DNA of 64,000 nucleotides from NCBI GenBank assembly GCA_021030915.1, contig JAGEMR010000048.1, positions 1-64,000 on the forward strand, in the 5' to 3' direction. The translations under genes were made by a program, and so were the position numbers. The DNA comes from Astrothelium macrocarpum. Taxonomy: Eukaryota; Ascomycota; Dothideomycetes; Trypetheliales; Trypetheliaceae. Below the pieces are notes generated by a model that was given only the letters and a program-made list of their open reading frames with translations, did no database searches and was not told the DNA's origin. Shown piece after piece: positions 47,363 through 58,008 of the stretch; positions within the stretch are counted from its first letter, which is position 1, and each line of letters starts with the position of its first letter.

Positions 47363-49129
47363 ATGTCTACAAATGCTACAGTTCCACAATATTCGAATTC
47401 ACCTTTCAGTTCCAACCCTGAATCGGTGGCTCCCACTCAACTTCTTATTGATCCCGGTGGATCTGTAGTTTGGGACGTCTATGACGATGAGTCTCACACG
47501 CGCGATCCCGTTGAGGAACACTTTGCTCAAAGTGTTTCGCAAGCGGCTGTGCATAAATTCCGCCCTCAGCACGCACACAAACGTCGCAAGATTGAAACAG
47601 TAGAGTCGCCAGTCTCCAGTGCGTGTATTGCACTGTTTCGGCAGTGGTTGATTCTCAAAGGATTGAATTCTGCAACCGCGCAAACTTGCCCGCCGACTCT
47701 TACCCAAAGACGTGCTCTTGCAGTCTTGACAGAGCTCGATGTAGATGTTGTCACATCATGGCTCGGCAAAGAGCTTTGCATCAATCTTGACGGGAAATGT
47801 GAGGGGTCTGCGAATGATATCTCTTCTAATATCGAAACCATTCTTGCAGAGGTCAAAGCCTACGTTGATGCACTTGGTATAAGAGGGTGCAACCTGCCAA
47901 ATCGACAACGCAAGGACGAAGGTCCTTACCAATGCACGTCTAGGAACTGCACATATCGCACAGACAATGCCCACAGTTGGAAGCGTCACCGTCAGATCCG
48001 TCAGCCTATCTACGTTTATCACTGCTCATGGTGTCGCAACCCGCCTGAGAACACAGCTTCCTTGACGAGAGCCAAGCCTCCGAGATTCATTGAACACAGG
48101 ATTGACAGATTCAAGAAGCATGCGAGTCATGATCACCCACATGCTGCAATTGAATTGGTCCTTAAAGATTCGACTTTCATTGTGCCTGTTGCCCAGGGCT
48201 TGCGGTGCGGCTTTTGTGGCCATTCTTTCAAGAGTGTACAAGAATTGCAGAATGATGAACAAGCCGCCAAAAACTATGAAAACCACGTGATCAAACATTT
48301 TGATAGGAAAAAGAGCAATGGTACTGAATGGGACGTTCAAACCGACTGGCGTGAGCCTTGGTATGATGATGAAACTCGCTCAGAAGACTCGAACGACGGA
48401 GATGACCAAGATCAGGATCGGGATGGAGACAAGGGAAATGAAGAAGACGACAGGCATGAAAACCCGGATGGTCATTCTGACTATCACGATCGTGATGACG
48501 ATTTTGGCGGTTCTGGAGGGGTCGATGATCTCTATGTTGGGGACCTTTTTGGAGGAGCTCTAGGGGATTTTGCTGGTTATCAGTTTCATTCGGATGGTTG
48601 CGCTATTCCAATCCGTCTCCAATCACTGCAAGATGACTGCCAAAGTGAGAGCTCTTCCCGGGTGACTCAATCCCAAACCAAGACTCTTTATCACGCGCAG
48701 CAACCGCCAGAATCGACCGAGCAAAACACGCCCTGCCAATCGTCGCTCTTCTCTTCTCTTACAACTTCGGCCACAACGCTCGAATCTTCGGCCACAACAC
48801 TCGATTCTTCGACCTCAACACTCGATTCTTCGACCTCAACACTCGATTCTTCGACCACAACACGCGATTCTTCGACCACAACACTGGATTTATCGGACAC
48901 GGCATCGTTAGGCTCATCAGCACCAATTCCAAAGCATTCTGACGTGAGACGTCTGCGACGTGTTCATTTAGCTGATGTGGTTAGTGAAAGTAGTGGAGAA
49001 AAAACCGTATTGGCAGCGTCCAAGCGACACGCTTCTACGCGGTTGCCTATCACAATAACCTATGGGGGACGGAGCACCTCTACAGGACCCTCCTCTAGCT
49101 CAGCTCCCAATGCAGGATATTGGCGTTGA
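47363..49129 (+). CDS. C2H2-zinc-finger-like protein with acidic region and 7-residue repeats
   Basis: One exon, 588 residues, start MSTNATVPQYS. A first Cys/His cluster at about residues 190-225 (YQCTSRNC ... SWKRHR, then YHCSWC) is followed near residue 275 by a classical C2H2 finger (LRCGFCGHSF ... NHVIKHF). Residues 325-385 are strongly acidic (Asp/Glu runs with GDDQDQDRDGDKGNEEDD). Residues 470-510 are a tandem of T-T/S-L-D-S-S-T/A units. The basic stretch HKRRKIE near residue 73 may be a nuclear signal. The architecture suggests a DNA-binding or chromatin protein, but no specific function is known to me. It is probably outside the biosynthetic cluster. Confidence 0.72.
   Translation: MSTNATVPQYSNSPFSSNPESVAPTQLLIDPGGSVVWDVYDDESHTRDPVEEHFAQSVSQAAVHKFRPQHAHKRRKIETVESPVSSACIALFRQWLILKGLNSATAQTCPPTLTQRRALAVLTELDVDVVTSWLGKELCINLDGKCEGSANDISSNIETILAEVKAYVDALGIRGCNLPNRQRKDEGPYQCTSRNCTYRTDNAHSWKRHRQIRQPIYVYHCSWCRNPPENTASLTRAKPPRFIEHRIDRFKKHASHDHPHAAIELVLKDSTFIVPVAQGLRCGFCGHSFKSVQELQNDEQAAKNYENHVIKHFDRKKSNGTEWDVQTDWREPWYDDETRSEDSNDGDDQDQDRDGDKGNEEDDRHENPDGHSDYHDRDDDFGGSGGVDDLYVGDLFGGALGDFAGYQFHSDGCAIPIRLQSLQDDCQSESSSRVTQSQTKTLYHAQQPPESTEQNTPCQSSLFSSLTTSATTLESSATTLDSSTSTLDSSTSTLDSSTTTRDSSTTTLDLSDTASLGSSAPIPKHSDVRRLRRVHLADVVSESSGEKTVLAASKRHASTRLPITITYGGRSTSTGPSSSSAPNAGYWR
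48773..48892 (+). repeat. In-frame 21-bp tandem repeat
   Basis: About five to six copies of a unit like ACAACACTCGATTCTTCGAC(C), encoding seven residues (T-T/S-L-D/E-S-S-A/T). Copies differ at one to four positions. The period is a multiple of three, so copy number can change without a frameshift. Confidence 0.85.
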
Positions 49130-49690
49130 CGAGGCTCGGAACACCTCGCGTTAAAGACCGCGAGCATTGAGCTGAACCCAAAAAAATCAGGATGAGATTG
49201 CATAAGGTGTGGACGTTCAAAATGTACCCTGCAGCTTGCTGAGCAGTGCCTAGCCTTTGTTCGTAGTTGAGTGCTATCTTGACGGTCAGGCATGGCTTTT
49301 GCCGAAGTCTCCGTCACCGAAGTATATGTAGAATTGTCAGAGCAGCAACGGTGCGTGGTGAAATATTGTTGTTGAACAGCTGGGCAAGCTCCAGCTCAAT
49401 TCATTAGTGACTGGCGTAAGTGGCGTCCATTCCTACTTACAGCTCACTCTCTGCATTCAAATGTGTCGTGTCACCGCGTACTACTTTCCATATATCCGCT
49501 TTTGGTTGGTCGCATGGGTTGTATCCGCGCTCGTCACTAAAGCTTATCGCCAGTAGCCACCTAATCTATTGAGCCTCAGCCTTGCGTATTGCACCCATAA
49601 AACAATTTATCTCAGGCTGTGCGGGCGAGACAAAACAGCTCTTCAGCCATTCACTCTCAAGTTGCCTCTCGAGTACAGTTGGCAAAAACA
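49130..49690. other. Intergenic region
   Basis: No gene is seen. It probably contains the promoter and pyrimidine-rich leader of the small gene at 49691. Confidence 0.4.
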
Positions 49691-49974
49691 ATGCCTCAAA
49701 CAACCCAGAATGTTTCGACGCGCTACACGACACGACCTTGGTTACAGAGATTACTCGAGGAACTCTTTCCCGGGCAAACCGATTTCAATATTAGAGTCCG
49801 TTTGTTGATTCAACTAGTTTTGTGGTGCTGACAGAGACATTAGTTGAGGGAAGATCAATGGACATTTACGGTTCCGCGAGAAGTATTGGATGTGAGTGCC
49901 CTCTGTAACTATTCTCGCGTACCGATGACTGAAAGCTAATAATTCCTTACGCTTCCTAGGAAGAACTCGAGTAG
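49691..49974 (+). CDS. Small 55-residue protein of unknown function, three exons
   Basis: Exons 49691-49795, 49844-49891 and 49960-49974, joined by introns of 48 and 68 bp with GT..AG borders, the second with GTGAGT and a CTAAT branch-like site. The product starts MPQTTQNVST, continues RPWLQRLLEELFPGQ, then REDQWTFTVPREVLD and ends EELE. Both splices are phase 0 and keep the frame to the stop, which is good support for a real gene despite its size. An LLxxLFPG followed by a short W-x-x-x-x-P strand recurs, as far as I recall, in small fungal proteins. No function is known. The gene is too short and too split to appear as one open frame. Confidence 0.62.
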
Positions 49975-50319
49975 GCTGACCTACTTTGTATTGCACGTGC
50001 GTCTCAAGGCTGACAGTTCGGGGCTTGACTAGGCGTGCAAAAGACACGTAGGGTAGTTGTGCCTTCGCGGGACCCCACTTCGGATTTGTCATGCTATGGC
50101 GCTTGGCTGGAGTCCGCTTGCCAAGGCTGCAGCTCCGTCTCTCCTTGCAGCATGGCTATGCAGCGTTGTTATTGACCGAGTAGCGGAGAGACGCAAGATC
50201 CACAGCCTCACAATATATGTCGTTCTAGGTATATAGGGACTTAGGACATCACCCAGATAGCCTTGTGTCTTCAATCCGGTTACATTATTGATTGTGTGCC
50301 AAGAACCTTGCCATTCTTC

Positions 50320-51944
50320 ATGTCTTTGACGAGGGAGATCCGCGAGAATGAAGTCGACAATGATTTAGAAGCTGAACACTGCTGGAAGTGCTTTGCTGAA
50401 TCTCACATATGCACTTCCGTGGTAACGGTGCCAATTTGGTTGGTGGACGTGCCATCATTGAAGGGTCCCATCGAGACTCGTAAAAGAAAGTTCGTGGACT
50501 TGAAGCTCTTGGATGAATACTTCAACAATGCGAGCTACGATGAATATAGCCTTCGAGTCATGTAAGATCAAGACGACATCATCCACAAAGACGAAGTATC
50601 ATTAATGGGACTCAAGCTCGCTATGCCAAAAGAATTCTTGGGCAAAATTACAAGTCACCAAGCTGATGCTAGAAAGAATTGTCCGCTTCCACAACGTTCA
50701 TCCAAGTTTCCTGAAAGTCCCGCTTTCCTTCTACGACCGTAAACAAGAAGAGGAGCACGCGTTTTGTGTCCCATGGACCATCGAACGAAGCGGCTACAGC
50801 TACGGTAGGGCTGTGAAAGATGGACTCAGTGTAGTAAAACTTTCTGACAAACTGCTCAGAGCTCTTTTATACTTTCCGATATCCAGAGTTTAAGGGCTAT
50901 GAAAACGAACCGTGGGTCATTCGACAGACTGGCGTCTATCATAAGTTCGACTTGAAAAGAAAGAAAGCACTAGTAATCTTGTGTAATCCGATACCGGAAT
51001 CGGTAGCAGAGCAGTATTTAATAAGTGGTATAGCTCAGCATTACCATAACATAAGCCGTAATCCTATATGGTTACATAGCATTGTTCAGGCATCATATTT
51101 TATGAATTGGAGACAATATTTAGCCGCATACGAGAAGATTCTGCTGCCAATAGTTAGTTTTCGAAAGATTGCAACCTGCCGACTGCTGACGAGAGTAAAG
51201 GCGAATAGAACAACAGCGACGTTCATTGAAGAGCCTCTCCGCTTCGAACATGAGACTTTGATCAAAGTTAAATTTCTTCAAAGCCGTTTTCTCCCGGTTC
51301 AGGTCATTCTGACGAATTTGACCGACGTCTTGAGTGGGCTCCAGGACCTCACCAAAATATTGGCCGGGGACCAGCAGGTATCCACCGTTGACAGTATAGC
51401 AACAGTGCGACACCTGGAAAACGGTATCAATAGATGCAAGGTATATGTGCGCACCGCTGACTTCCTCCAACGGCGGAGTAGCAGCGTAGCCCAACTGTTA
51501 TCTGATACGCTTGCGATCAAGAACCAGAATACTGCGCAGGAGCAAAACATCACAATGCTCACGTTGACCAAATCTGCCGTTTTCTTAACCGTATTGACTG
51601 TCTTATACCTTCCGTGGTCTTTTATTGCGGTACGTATGGAACACTGAAAGTTTACAGTTACGAAACTGACTTACTGTAAGCAGACGCTATTCGGAATGAA
51701 TTTCTTTGCCATGGATACTGAGACTCACGGATTGTTAGCTTCGCCTATGGTGTGGATATACGTCATAGCTTCTGCAGCTCTTACGATAGTGACCATGCTT
51801 CTCTATTACTACATCACGCGACGCGGTGAAATGAAAGGTTGTCCTGCATCAGACGTCGGGGATTTGAGAGGAGACCAGATAACGTTGAGGACTTTGCGGA
51901 AAAAGTTGACGGGCTCAACTCACCACAAAACTTCACTGGTGTGA
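50320..51944 (+). CDS. CorA-like (Mg2+ transporter-type) membrane protein
   Basis: About 470 residues. Exon 1 starts MSLTREIRENEVDND and joins at 50562-50616 to SLCQKNSWAKLQVTKLMLE, a block typical of fungal CorA-like proteins. A further intron near 50805-50890 leads to FRYPEFKGYENEPWVIRQTG. The long middle part is helical (the soluble funnel domain), ending in two membrane helices. The first contains LYLPWSFIATLFGMNFF, formed across an intron at about 51630-51683, which recreates the CorA signature G-M-N; the second is WIYVIASAALTIVTMLLYYY. The family moves divalent cations or serves as a membrane anchor with regulatory N-terminus. Its 3' end stops 7 bp from the orphan end of the convergent kinase/propeller gene. 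Confidence 0.8.
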
Positions 51945-51951
51945 GAAGACT

Positions 51952-52445
51952 TCAGTCATTTTCAGACGGAGAAACCTGGTAAATGTGGCCGCCAGTAGAT
52001 GCCACAATGATCTGGGACTCGCTTTGTTCATCTGCCCTGACAATGGATGCAGCGTACTTGGTTAAGTGTGTCATTTTGGCGAGCTTCGTAATAGTCTGGA
52101 TTCCTAATTCTTGGCCCTTGGAAGGGATGTTAAAGGACAATAGTCGTAACTCATTATTGGCTTGCCTGGTCCCAAAAGCGAAGGCCTTAGAATCGTCCCG
52201 ATCCATTGTCAAGTTCAATAATCTGAAACCGGCAGCTTTTTTGTGCACGTAATCGTAACGCGAGAAATGTTGAGAGATTACATACTTCTCTTGAGAGATC
52301 ACGGTACAAGCATGGTTGTTATGGTGAGGGGTAGAGGACGTGAAAAGCCCTTCGACACAGTCGTCACAACCCTAATAAACGTGAGAATCGAGCAGTAGAA
52401 CCATTCATGGATTCATGCATTGCTTACATCATCCTCAATCTCCAG
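51952..52445 (-). pseudogene. Orphaned 3' part of the kinase/beta-propeller gene
   Basis: This minus-strand segment would continue the kinase/propeller gene if the 350-bp insertion were absent. The duplicated target is followed by a donor GTAAGC, an intron ending TTTATTAG near 52376, and an exon encoding GCDDCVEGLFTSSTPHHNN, then TMDRDDSKAFAFGTRQANN, and a terminal STGGHIYQVSPSEND, with stop at 51952. The repeat-like strand pattern suggests the last propeller blades. After the insertion it has no start of its own and is probably not translated as part of the kinase. Confidence 0.75.
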
Positions 52446-52795
52446 GTGGTGACTCATTAGTGTTCTATCTGGTGCACAAGATGACTCATAAGTGTTCTAT
52501 CCGGTCCACAAGGCTTATTTAAACTCAATATTGGCACCATATCTGGTACCTTTTCACAGTGACGACGTGATTGTAAATCGTCGTAAAGTTATGGAGCAGC
52601 GAAAGCACTCGCTATCATCCTTTGTGGTCACAAGATGATAAAATAAATCTCAGCGTCTCAACAGATTCAACAGGTATTTAAGCTCCGCGCAATGGTATCT
52701 TCGTCGAGTTCCATCCATATTCGCTATCGACATTCAGCCGAAACTCCATATCCACAAGCTCAAGATGGATAACGCCGACGTCAAGCTCAACGACA
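52446..52795 (-). mobile_element. 350-bp dispersed-repeat insertion (copy C) with 15-bp target duplication
   Basis: The insertion is bounded by an exact 15-bp direct repeat ATCCTCAATCTCCAG (52431-52445 and 52796-52810), and interrupts the kinase/propeller coding sequence. It aligns with copy B at 10353-10660 and, in part, with copy A at 6362-6463. On the minus strand its end carries two tandem copies of a 31-33-bp unit (GGATAGAACACTTATGAGTCA-type). There are no terminal inverted repeats, and it encodes nothing recognisable. The length of the target duplication and the absence of terminal inverted repeats favour a short non-autonomous retroposon, but no poly(A) tail or Pol III boxes were recognised. 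Confidence 0.82.
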
Positions 52796-55384
52796 ATCCT
52801 CAATCTCCAGAGTGCCTATTTCTAAGGACCTGGGCACATCCCATGTACGTATGAACACTTTATGCTCCTTTAGTTCAGTTGACTGCTGTGGTTGGATAAC
52901 AACATGAAGCACGTTGATATCAGAGAAACGCAATTCTTCTACATCATCTGCTGGTACTGCAAGCGAAAATTCAGAAAAGCTTTGCAAAGCACGCGTGTTT
53001 CGGAGAGAAGCGTTCAAAGGTGATAACGACGGTATCAAAATGCTTCCACGAGTCTGATTTGTGTCGACTACGCCGTTTCCAGCAGGACTATTGGACGAGT
53101 TGCGAGGAATCGTTCGTGTGCGAACCGAAAGCAACTAGATCTCCCAGATGGCCAAAGAGCAGTAATCCATTTACCTTTCCTTGAAAGAATGGACCGTCTT
53201 CAATATCAGACAATTCAAGCACAAAAGCTACGTACTGGTTGTCTTTGGACACTGCAATCTTGAAAATGGACGGCAAGCGATAAGATAAATGCAGCGGTTG
53301 CCCAGCTTGTCCGATATGAGATGAAGGATCGGTTATCGAAAAGATATAGCACTAAAGTATATGTGAAAATGTAATCACAGGGGAAAGAGGTAGTGTGTAC
53401 TCACGTCAAAGAGCCCCTTGTCGGTTGTCGCAACGACATATTCATTAGAAATAGCCATGTTTCTCCAGGAGCCAGCTGCAGAGCCAAGCGTGTGTGACCC
53501 GGGACTGAGGTGGATCAAGTCATTGCTTGCACCACATTTGCCTATGGCTGCTACAGAGAATAGTGCTATAGTCTTCGCCGACATATAGGCCAGCACTTCG
53601 GCATTGGGCGCAAAGAGACAGTCTGTTACGCCATTCGAAACTTCAATCTCCAAATGCCTAACGTTTTTGTTGATTTCCTTGCTTGAAGAGTTGTGAAAAA
53701 ATGGCAGAACTCGGTTCCCAGAACGAGAGGAATATAAGGGATTCTCTATCGGTCCGCCGGCATATTGCTTGAACGTTTTAATCAACTGATCCTTTACTGC
53801 CTCTGCTGTTGTTTCTCGGCGTTTATTAGGATCAACAACAAGGACGCGAGTCTTCAAGAACTTCAAAATATCAGCAACAGCTTTTCCCTCCTCAGGACTT
53901 CTTTGGAATGCCCGGCGTCGCAATTCTTTGAACCAAATGTCCACAGCCTCACTGCGCCGAGGCTTCTTCCCATCAAGAAAGAAAAATCGATCATCTGGCC
54001 GTTTCCTTCCTCTCAGGTCGCCAAACTCATCGACACTCTTTTTGCCGTTGTCAAGATAGGAGAAAACTACGTAGAGCACACAGCCTAGTGACCAGGTATC
54101 ACTCTCTGTATGCATTTTCTGCTCCAGAGCAGCTTCTGGGGCAAGATAAGTACCTTCTCCGCGTCGATTCATCGTGGAAGACGTGCTCGAAGGATCCCGC
54201 GGGTCACCGCCTTGTCTTGTGAAAAGTTTATTGAAGTCTATGTAGATAAACGTGCGGCGACGAGGTATAAACGGATGTGATCTTTTGGCTTTCACTCGAG
54301 ACATGTTGAAGTCGCTTAATACCCAGCGCTCCTGGCCGTCCTTAAATATAATTAGAATGTTTTGAGGCTTCAGATCCATATATAAACAACTCTGTTTTTC
54401 AAGATCATCAGACAACAAATCCTTGTGCAGAAAGGAGAGTGCATCAGCGAGGCCTGCAGCGCGGTAAATCAGATCAGCCTTTTCCTTGGCTGCAGGCGCA
54501 GCTGGCCTTTTCTCCATCATATAGTCCCTTAGATCGCACTCAGCTAGCGGCATGAATAGGCTGTAGGTCTGGCCGATTTTAAGACTTCCAAAGTTCATCA
54601 AAATATTGTCGTGCTTTTTAATGTTGTGGAGCAACTTCAGCATGATTTCTCGCTCTCGCTCATGCGCTTGATTGTAGGGAGAAGATAGTTCGTAGTCTTT
54701 TCGCGCCACCACCCGTCGATCATCATTAGACGTTCCGTCCTTAGCATTTTTTAAATGATGAGGCGCTATGATAACCTTATACACCTTTCCAAATGACCCC
54801 TTTCCAAGAAACTCTTCTTCCAAGTACGGAAGTCTGCGTGAGGGCTCGCATTGTATCTCCTCCTCCTCTCTCAGTACAATAGGACAGAACAACATCTGAT
54901 GTTGGATGAAGGCATCTGCAGTAGGCTCGTGGTGGAAGAGTGAGCGAGCTTCATTGGGAAGTAAAGGAAGGTCCGCGTCATTTGTTATAGTTCGTTTCAG
55001 GCCAGGCCAACCTTCAGCAAGGACTAGTTTTTCGGTGAAATGACTCAGTATGGTTTGTGAACATCGAGCGTAAAAAAGAATAGCAAAAAAGTCGTACAAT
55101 TTCCGAGTCCGTATCCTTTCGACGAATGTATTAGCAGAGATGCGTTGTCTATCTATGGACAGAATACGGTAAATTTTGCGAAGATTGTCTGCATGAAGAA
55201 CTGTAGCAGCGCTCCCCACAGGGAAAAAGCGTTTATCTGGTTCATCGTAGCGATGGGCTTCATCAAGGAGGGCACTGTATATTTTGTCTTGAAGAGTCTC
55301 GAAATGTGTCATGACGCACCGCAATGACTTTGTGAGGAGGCAAATCAGTACATGTTCAACTAAAAGCATTGAATCCTGGCACAT
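52787..55384 (-). CDS. Protein kinase with C-terminal beta-propeller, truncated by insertion
   Basis: Exons 55384-53405, 53351-53175 and 53134-52787 give about 830 residues. An N-terminal helical region (DKIYSALLDEAHRY, VERIRTRKLYDFFAILFYAR) precedes a Ser/Thr kinase: glycine loop GKGSFGKVY (about residue 192), lysine in VVARKDYEL, catalytic loop YMDLKPQNIL (Y-M-D instead of H-R-D), metal motif DFN instead of DFG, and TYLAPEAALEQ. After the kinase come WD40-like strands (MAISNEYVVATTDKGLFD, YVAFVLELSD, VFIRTWDVP). The reading frame enters the 350-bp insertion after LEIED and stops two codons later, so about 120 residues are lost. An alternative start is Met25 (55312). The function may be reduced or altered. 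Confidence 0.85.
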
Positions 55385-55679
55385 ACGGATAACACAATGC
55401 TCATTCGAGGATGATGGCTGACGATTGCTGCAATGTCGTACACAGTGATGACGAGGTTTGGGAGGTTATGGGAAGGTAGGACTGATCAAGGCCAACGAAA
55501 GCACTGCACCTCTTCCAGAATCCATATTGCGCCAGATCGGACCCTCCACAAGCAACCCAGCGAGCTGGTGATTACGGAACAGGCCTGTAGGCGGATTTGT
55601 TTGCATTTATTCAGGTATTGATGAATTGGCCGTATCCCGGCAGGCCGAAGTGGGGTCTCGAGGCAAACTCGCTTACTTA
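55385..55679. other. Intergenic / promoter region of the kinase gene
   Basis: No other feature is seen. The region ends at the TA target of the pogo element. Confidence 0.4.
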
Positions 55680-57846
55680 GGAGTGTGGATCACGTTTCGC
55701 ACGGTCCACCACTTTGCACCCTCAAATTAATTCTCACCACCAAGTGTTCAAATTAGATTATCTCAACAACAACAACAAATAATAAGATGAAATCAAATGG
55801 ATTCAATAATGTTAATTCATACGCGTTAAATAAATCATTAAATTTAATTTTTAAAACGTAATGGAATTTATATTTAATATTCTGAATGATTTGAATAAGA
55901 ATTCGTTTATATTTTATTTAAATTCTTCGTATCCATTATCATAACGTTTTGAATATTATTTGGCGTTTTTCGCTATTTCTACTATTTTCGTTGTTTTCGC
56001 TGTGATTCGCCTTTGAACTGTTTATTCGCTGTTCGCTGTTCAATAACCTTCTACTTCTACTATTTTTTAACAGTTCGTTCAGCCTTTCGCTACTCCTGAA
56101 TTTCCTCTCGGTCACGTTTTCGTTATACCTTTCGTTCAGTTTCAATTTATTTATCAGCCTTTTTTTATACCTTTTGAATTTCCTTTTGTTATTTTTCAAC
56201 TGCCTCAATTTTCTTCTTCTTCTATTATAACTCACGAATGAATATAAATTTATTAGGACTGAATATTATTATTTCATAATATTAAAAAGATATCTTCAGT
56301 TATTTTCGTATATTCAATCATTATTTTTGAATTCGAATCGTTTTTTTGAAATTCGAATTCTTTATTCTAAAAAAATGGACATCCATATTTTATTAAAATA
56401 TAAAAATTTCAAATTTATCAATTTTTTTATATTCCGAAGGTATTAATCTGATATTGAATTATTTACGAATTTGCTTCCAACGTTTTATAATAATCATAAT
56501 TAAGAATTCTGAATTGGAGAATTGATCTGAATATTTTTTAATATATTGAATACGAATTTGATTGAATACAATAAATGAATTAAATGGCTGAAATTCTATT
56601 TTAAATCATTTATTTATAATATTTTTAATTATAAATATTTTTTAATATATTATCCAAAATAATGAAAAAAAATTAATTTTATTTAATAAAAATAAATCTT
56701 ATATATATTGAAATCAAATATCCAATTCAGTATTATAATATTCAATTAATGATCTGAATAAATTCATATTTAATAACTGAAATCGATGAATCGAATAAGA
56801 AGAATAAATAATCATCATAATTTATTAATCAAAATAATAATTAAAAAATTCTCAAATGAAATAAAATTTATAATCATTTATAATAAATATTCGCCATTTT
56901 AAATCGTTATTAATTTTATTTTTGATATTTTTATTGAATATTTTTTTTAATCAAATTAATCCAATTTAATTATTTATTTAATCTATTTCAGATAATATAA
57001 AATTATATTTATGAATAATAAAATTCATATATTGAATTCATGAATTTTGTATAATATCTGACTGAATATTATAAATAAATGTTGGAGATAAAATTTCGCC
57101 ATTTATGAAGATCGAAATAAGAATAATAATCCATAAATATGAGCCATTCTAATCTGCTCTTTGAAGGAGGCCTTATTCGTAAATTATTCTGTTGAATATA
57201 CGGCGGTATTTTACTATTTGATCTATAACAAAACCTTTTTCATTCATATTATACGTGTTATATGATAAAATATTATATTCGGCAATTTTGGAAAAGATTT
57301 AATAAAATATTAATAATGAAATAATATAATTTAATGATTCATATCAATTCAAAATATAACTAAAGACTAATATAATTATTTATTCGTTTTCAAACGATAT
57401 TAAAAATGATAAAAAAGGCTGATTTTAATTATAACTGGTGACGTTTTATGAAACGGTTTATTCATTTCATTCCAATCTTTTTTTTAATAATATTGATAGC
57501 GAAATTTCGAATCATTCAAATAATGGATAGAATCTCACGATATATAAATATATTAATCCATAAAATTAATATATTTTCTTAATATTATGAAAGTTTGACC
57601 TAGATTTCATGGGCCGTTTTAATATGAGATTTATTGATTCCTCTATGACGACGTGATAACGTTGTACGCTGAACTCCATAAAATTTTGCTATCTGAATGT
57701 AATTAGACTGCTCCTGCGCATTCGCTGCTTCAATTGCTAAATCAATCGACTTCATATTGGTGGAGTAATTCGTATACGAATTCGTGGAGTGGACTCAAAA
57801 TTCAGTGTGCAAAGTGGTGGACCGTGCGAAACGTGATCCACACTCC
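55680..57846 (-). mobile_element. pogo/Fot1-type DNA transposon with intact termini, RIP-degraded
   Basis: 2167 bp flanked by TA on both sides (55678-55679 and 57847-57848). The terminal inverted repeats match perfectly over about 40 bp (GGAGTGTGGATCACG..., through GGTCCACCACTTTGCAC). The minus strand starts MKSIDLAIEAANAQEQSNYI followed by TTLSRRHRGI (57750-57610), the DNA-binding N-terminus of pogo transposases. AT-rich decayed DDE sequence follows, and a Lys/Arg/Glu-rich C-terminal stretch is still open at 56235-55939. Stop codons occur throughout, so it is inactive, but its ends remain usable in principle by a transposase supplied elsewhere. Confidence 0.92.
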
Positions 57847-58008
57847 TAATTGGGTGCATAAGAGCAATCACTTTTTACGAAAAATGCCTGCGCATCGTCT
57901 CAATGCCAGACGTTACTATAATGCTAAGTCTGTGCTCGAGTCTAGATTTATACCAAACCAAAGCAGTTCCATACGTTGTTGTCTGTATCGTCATCTTCTT
58001 GCGTGGTA

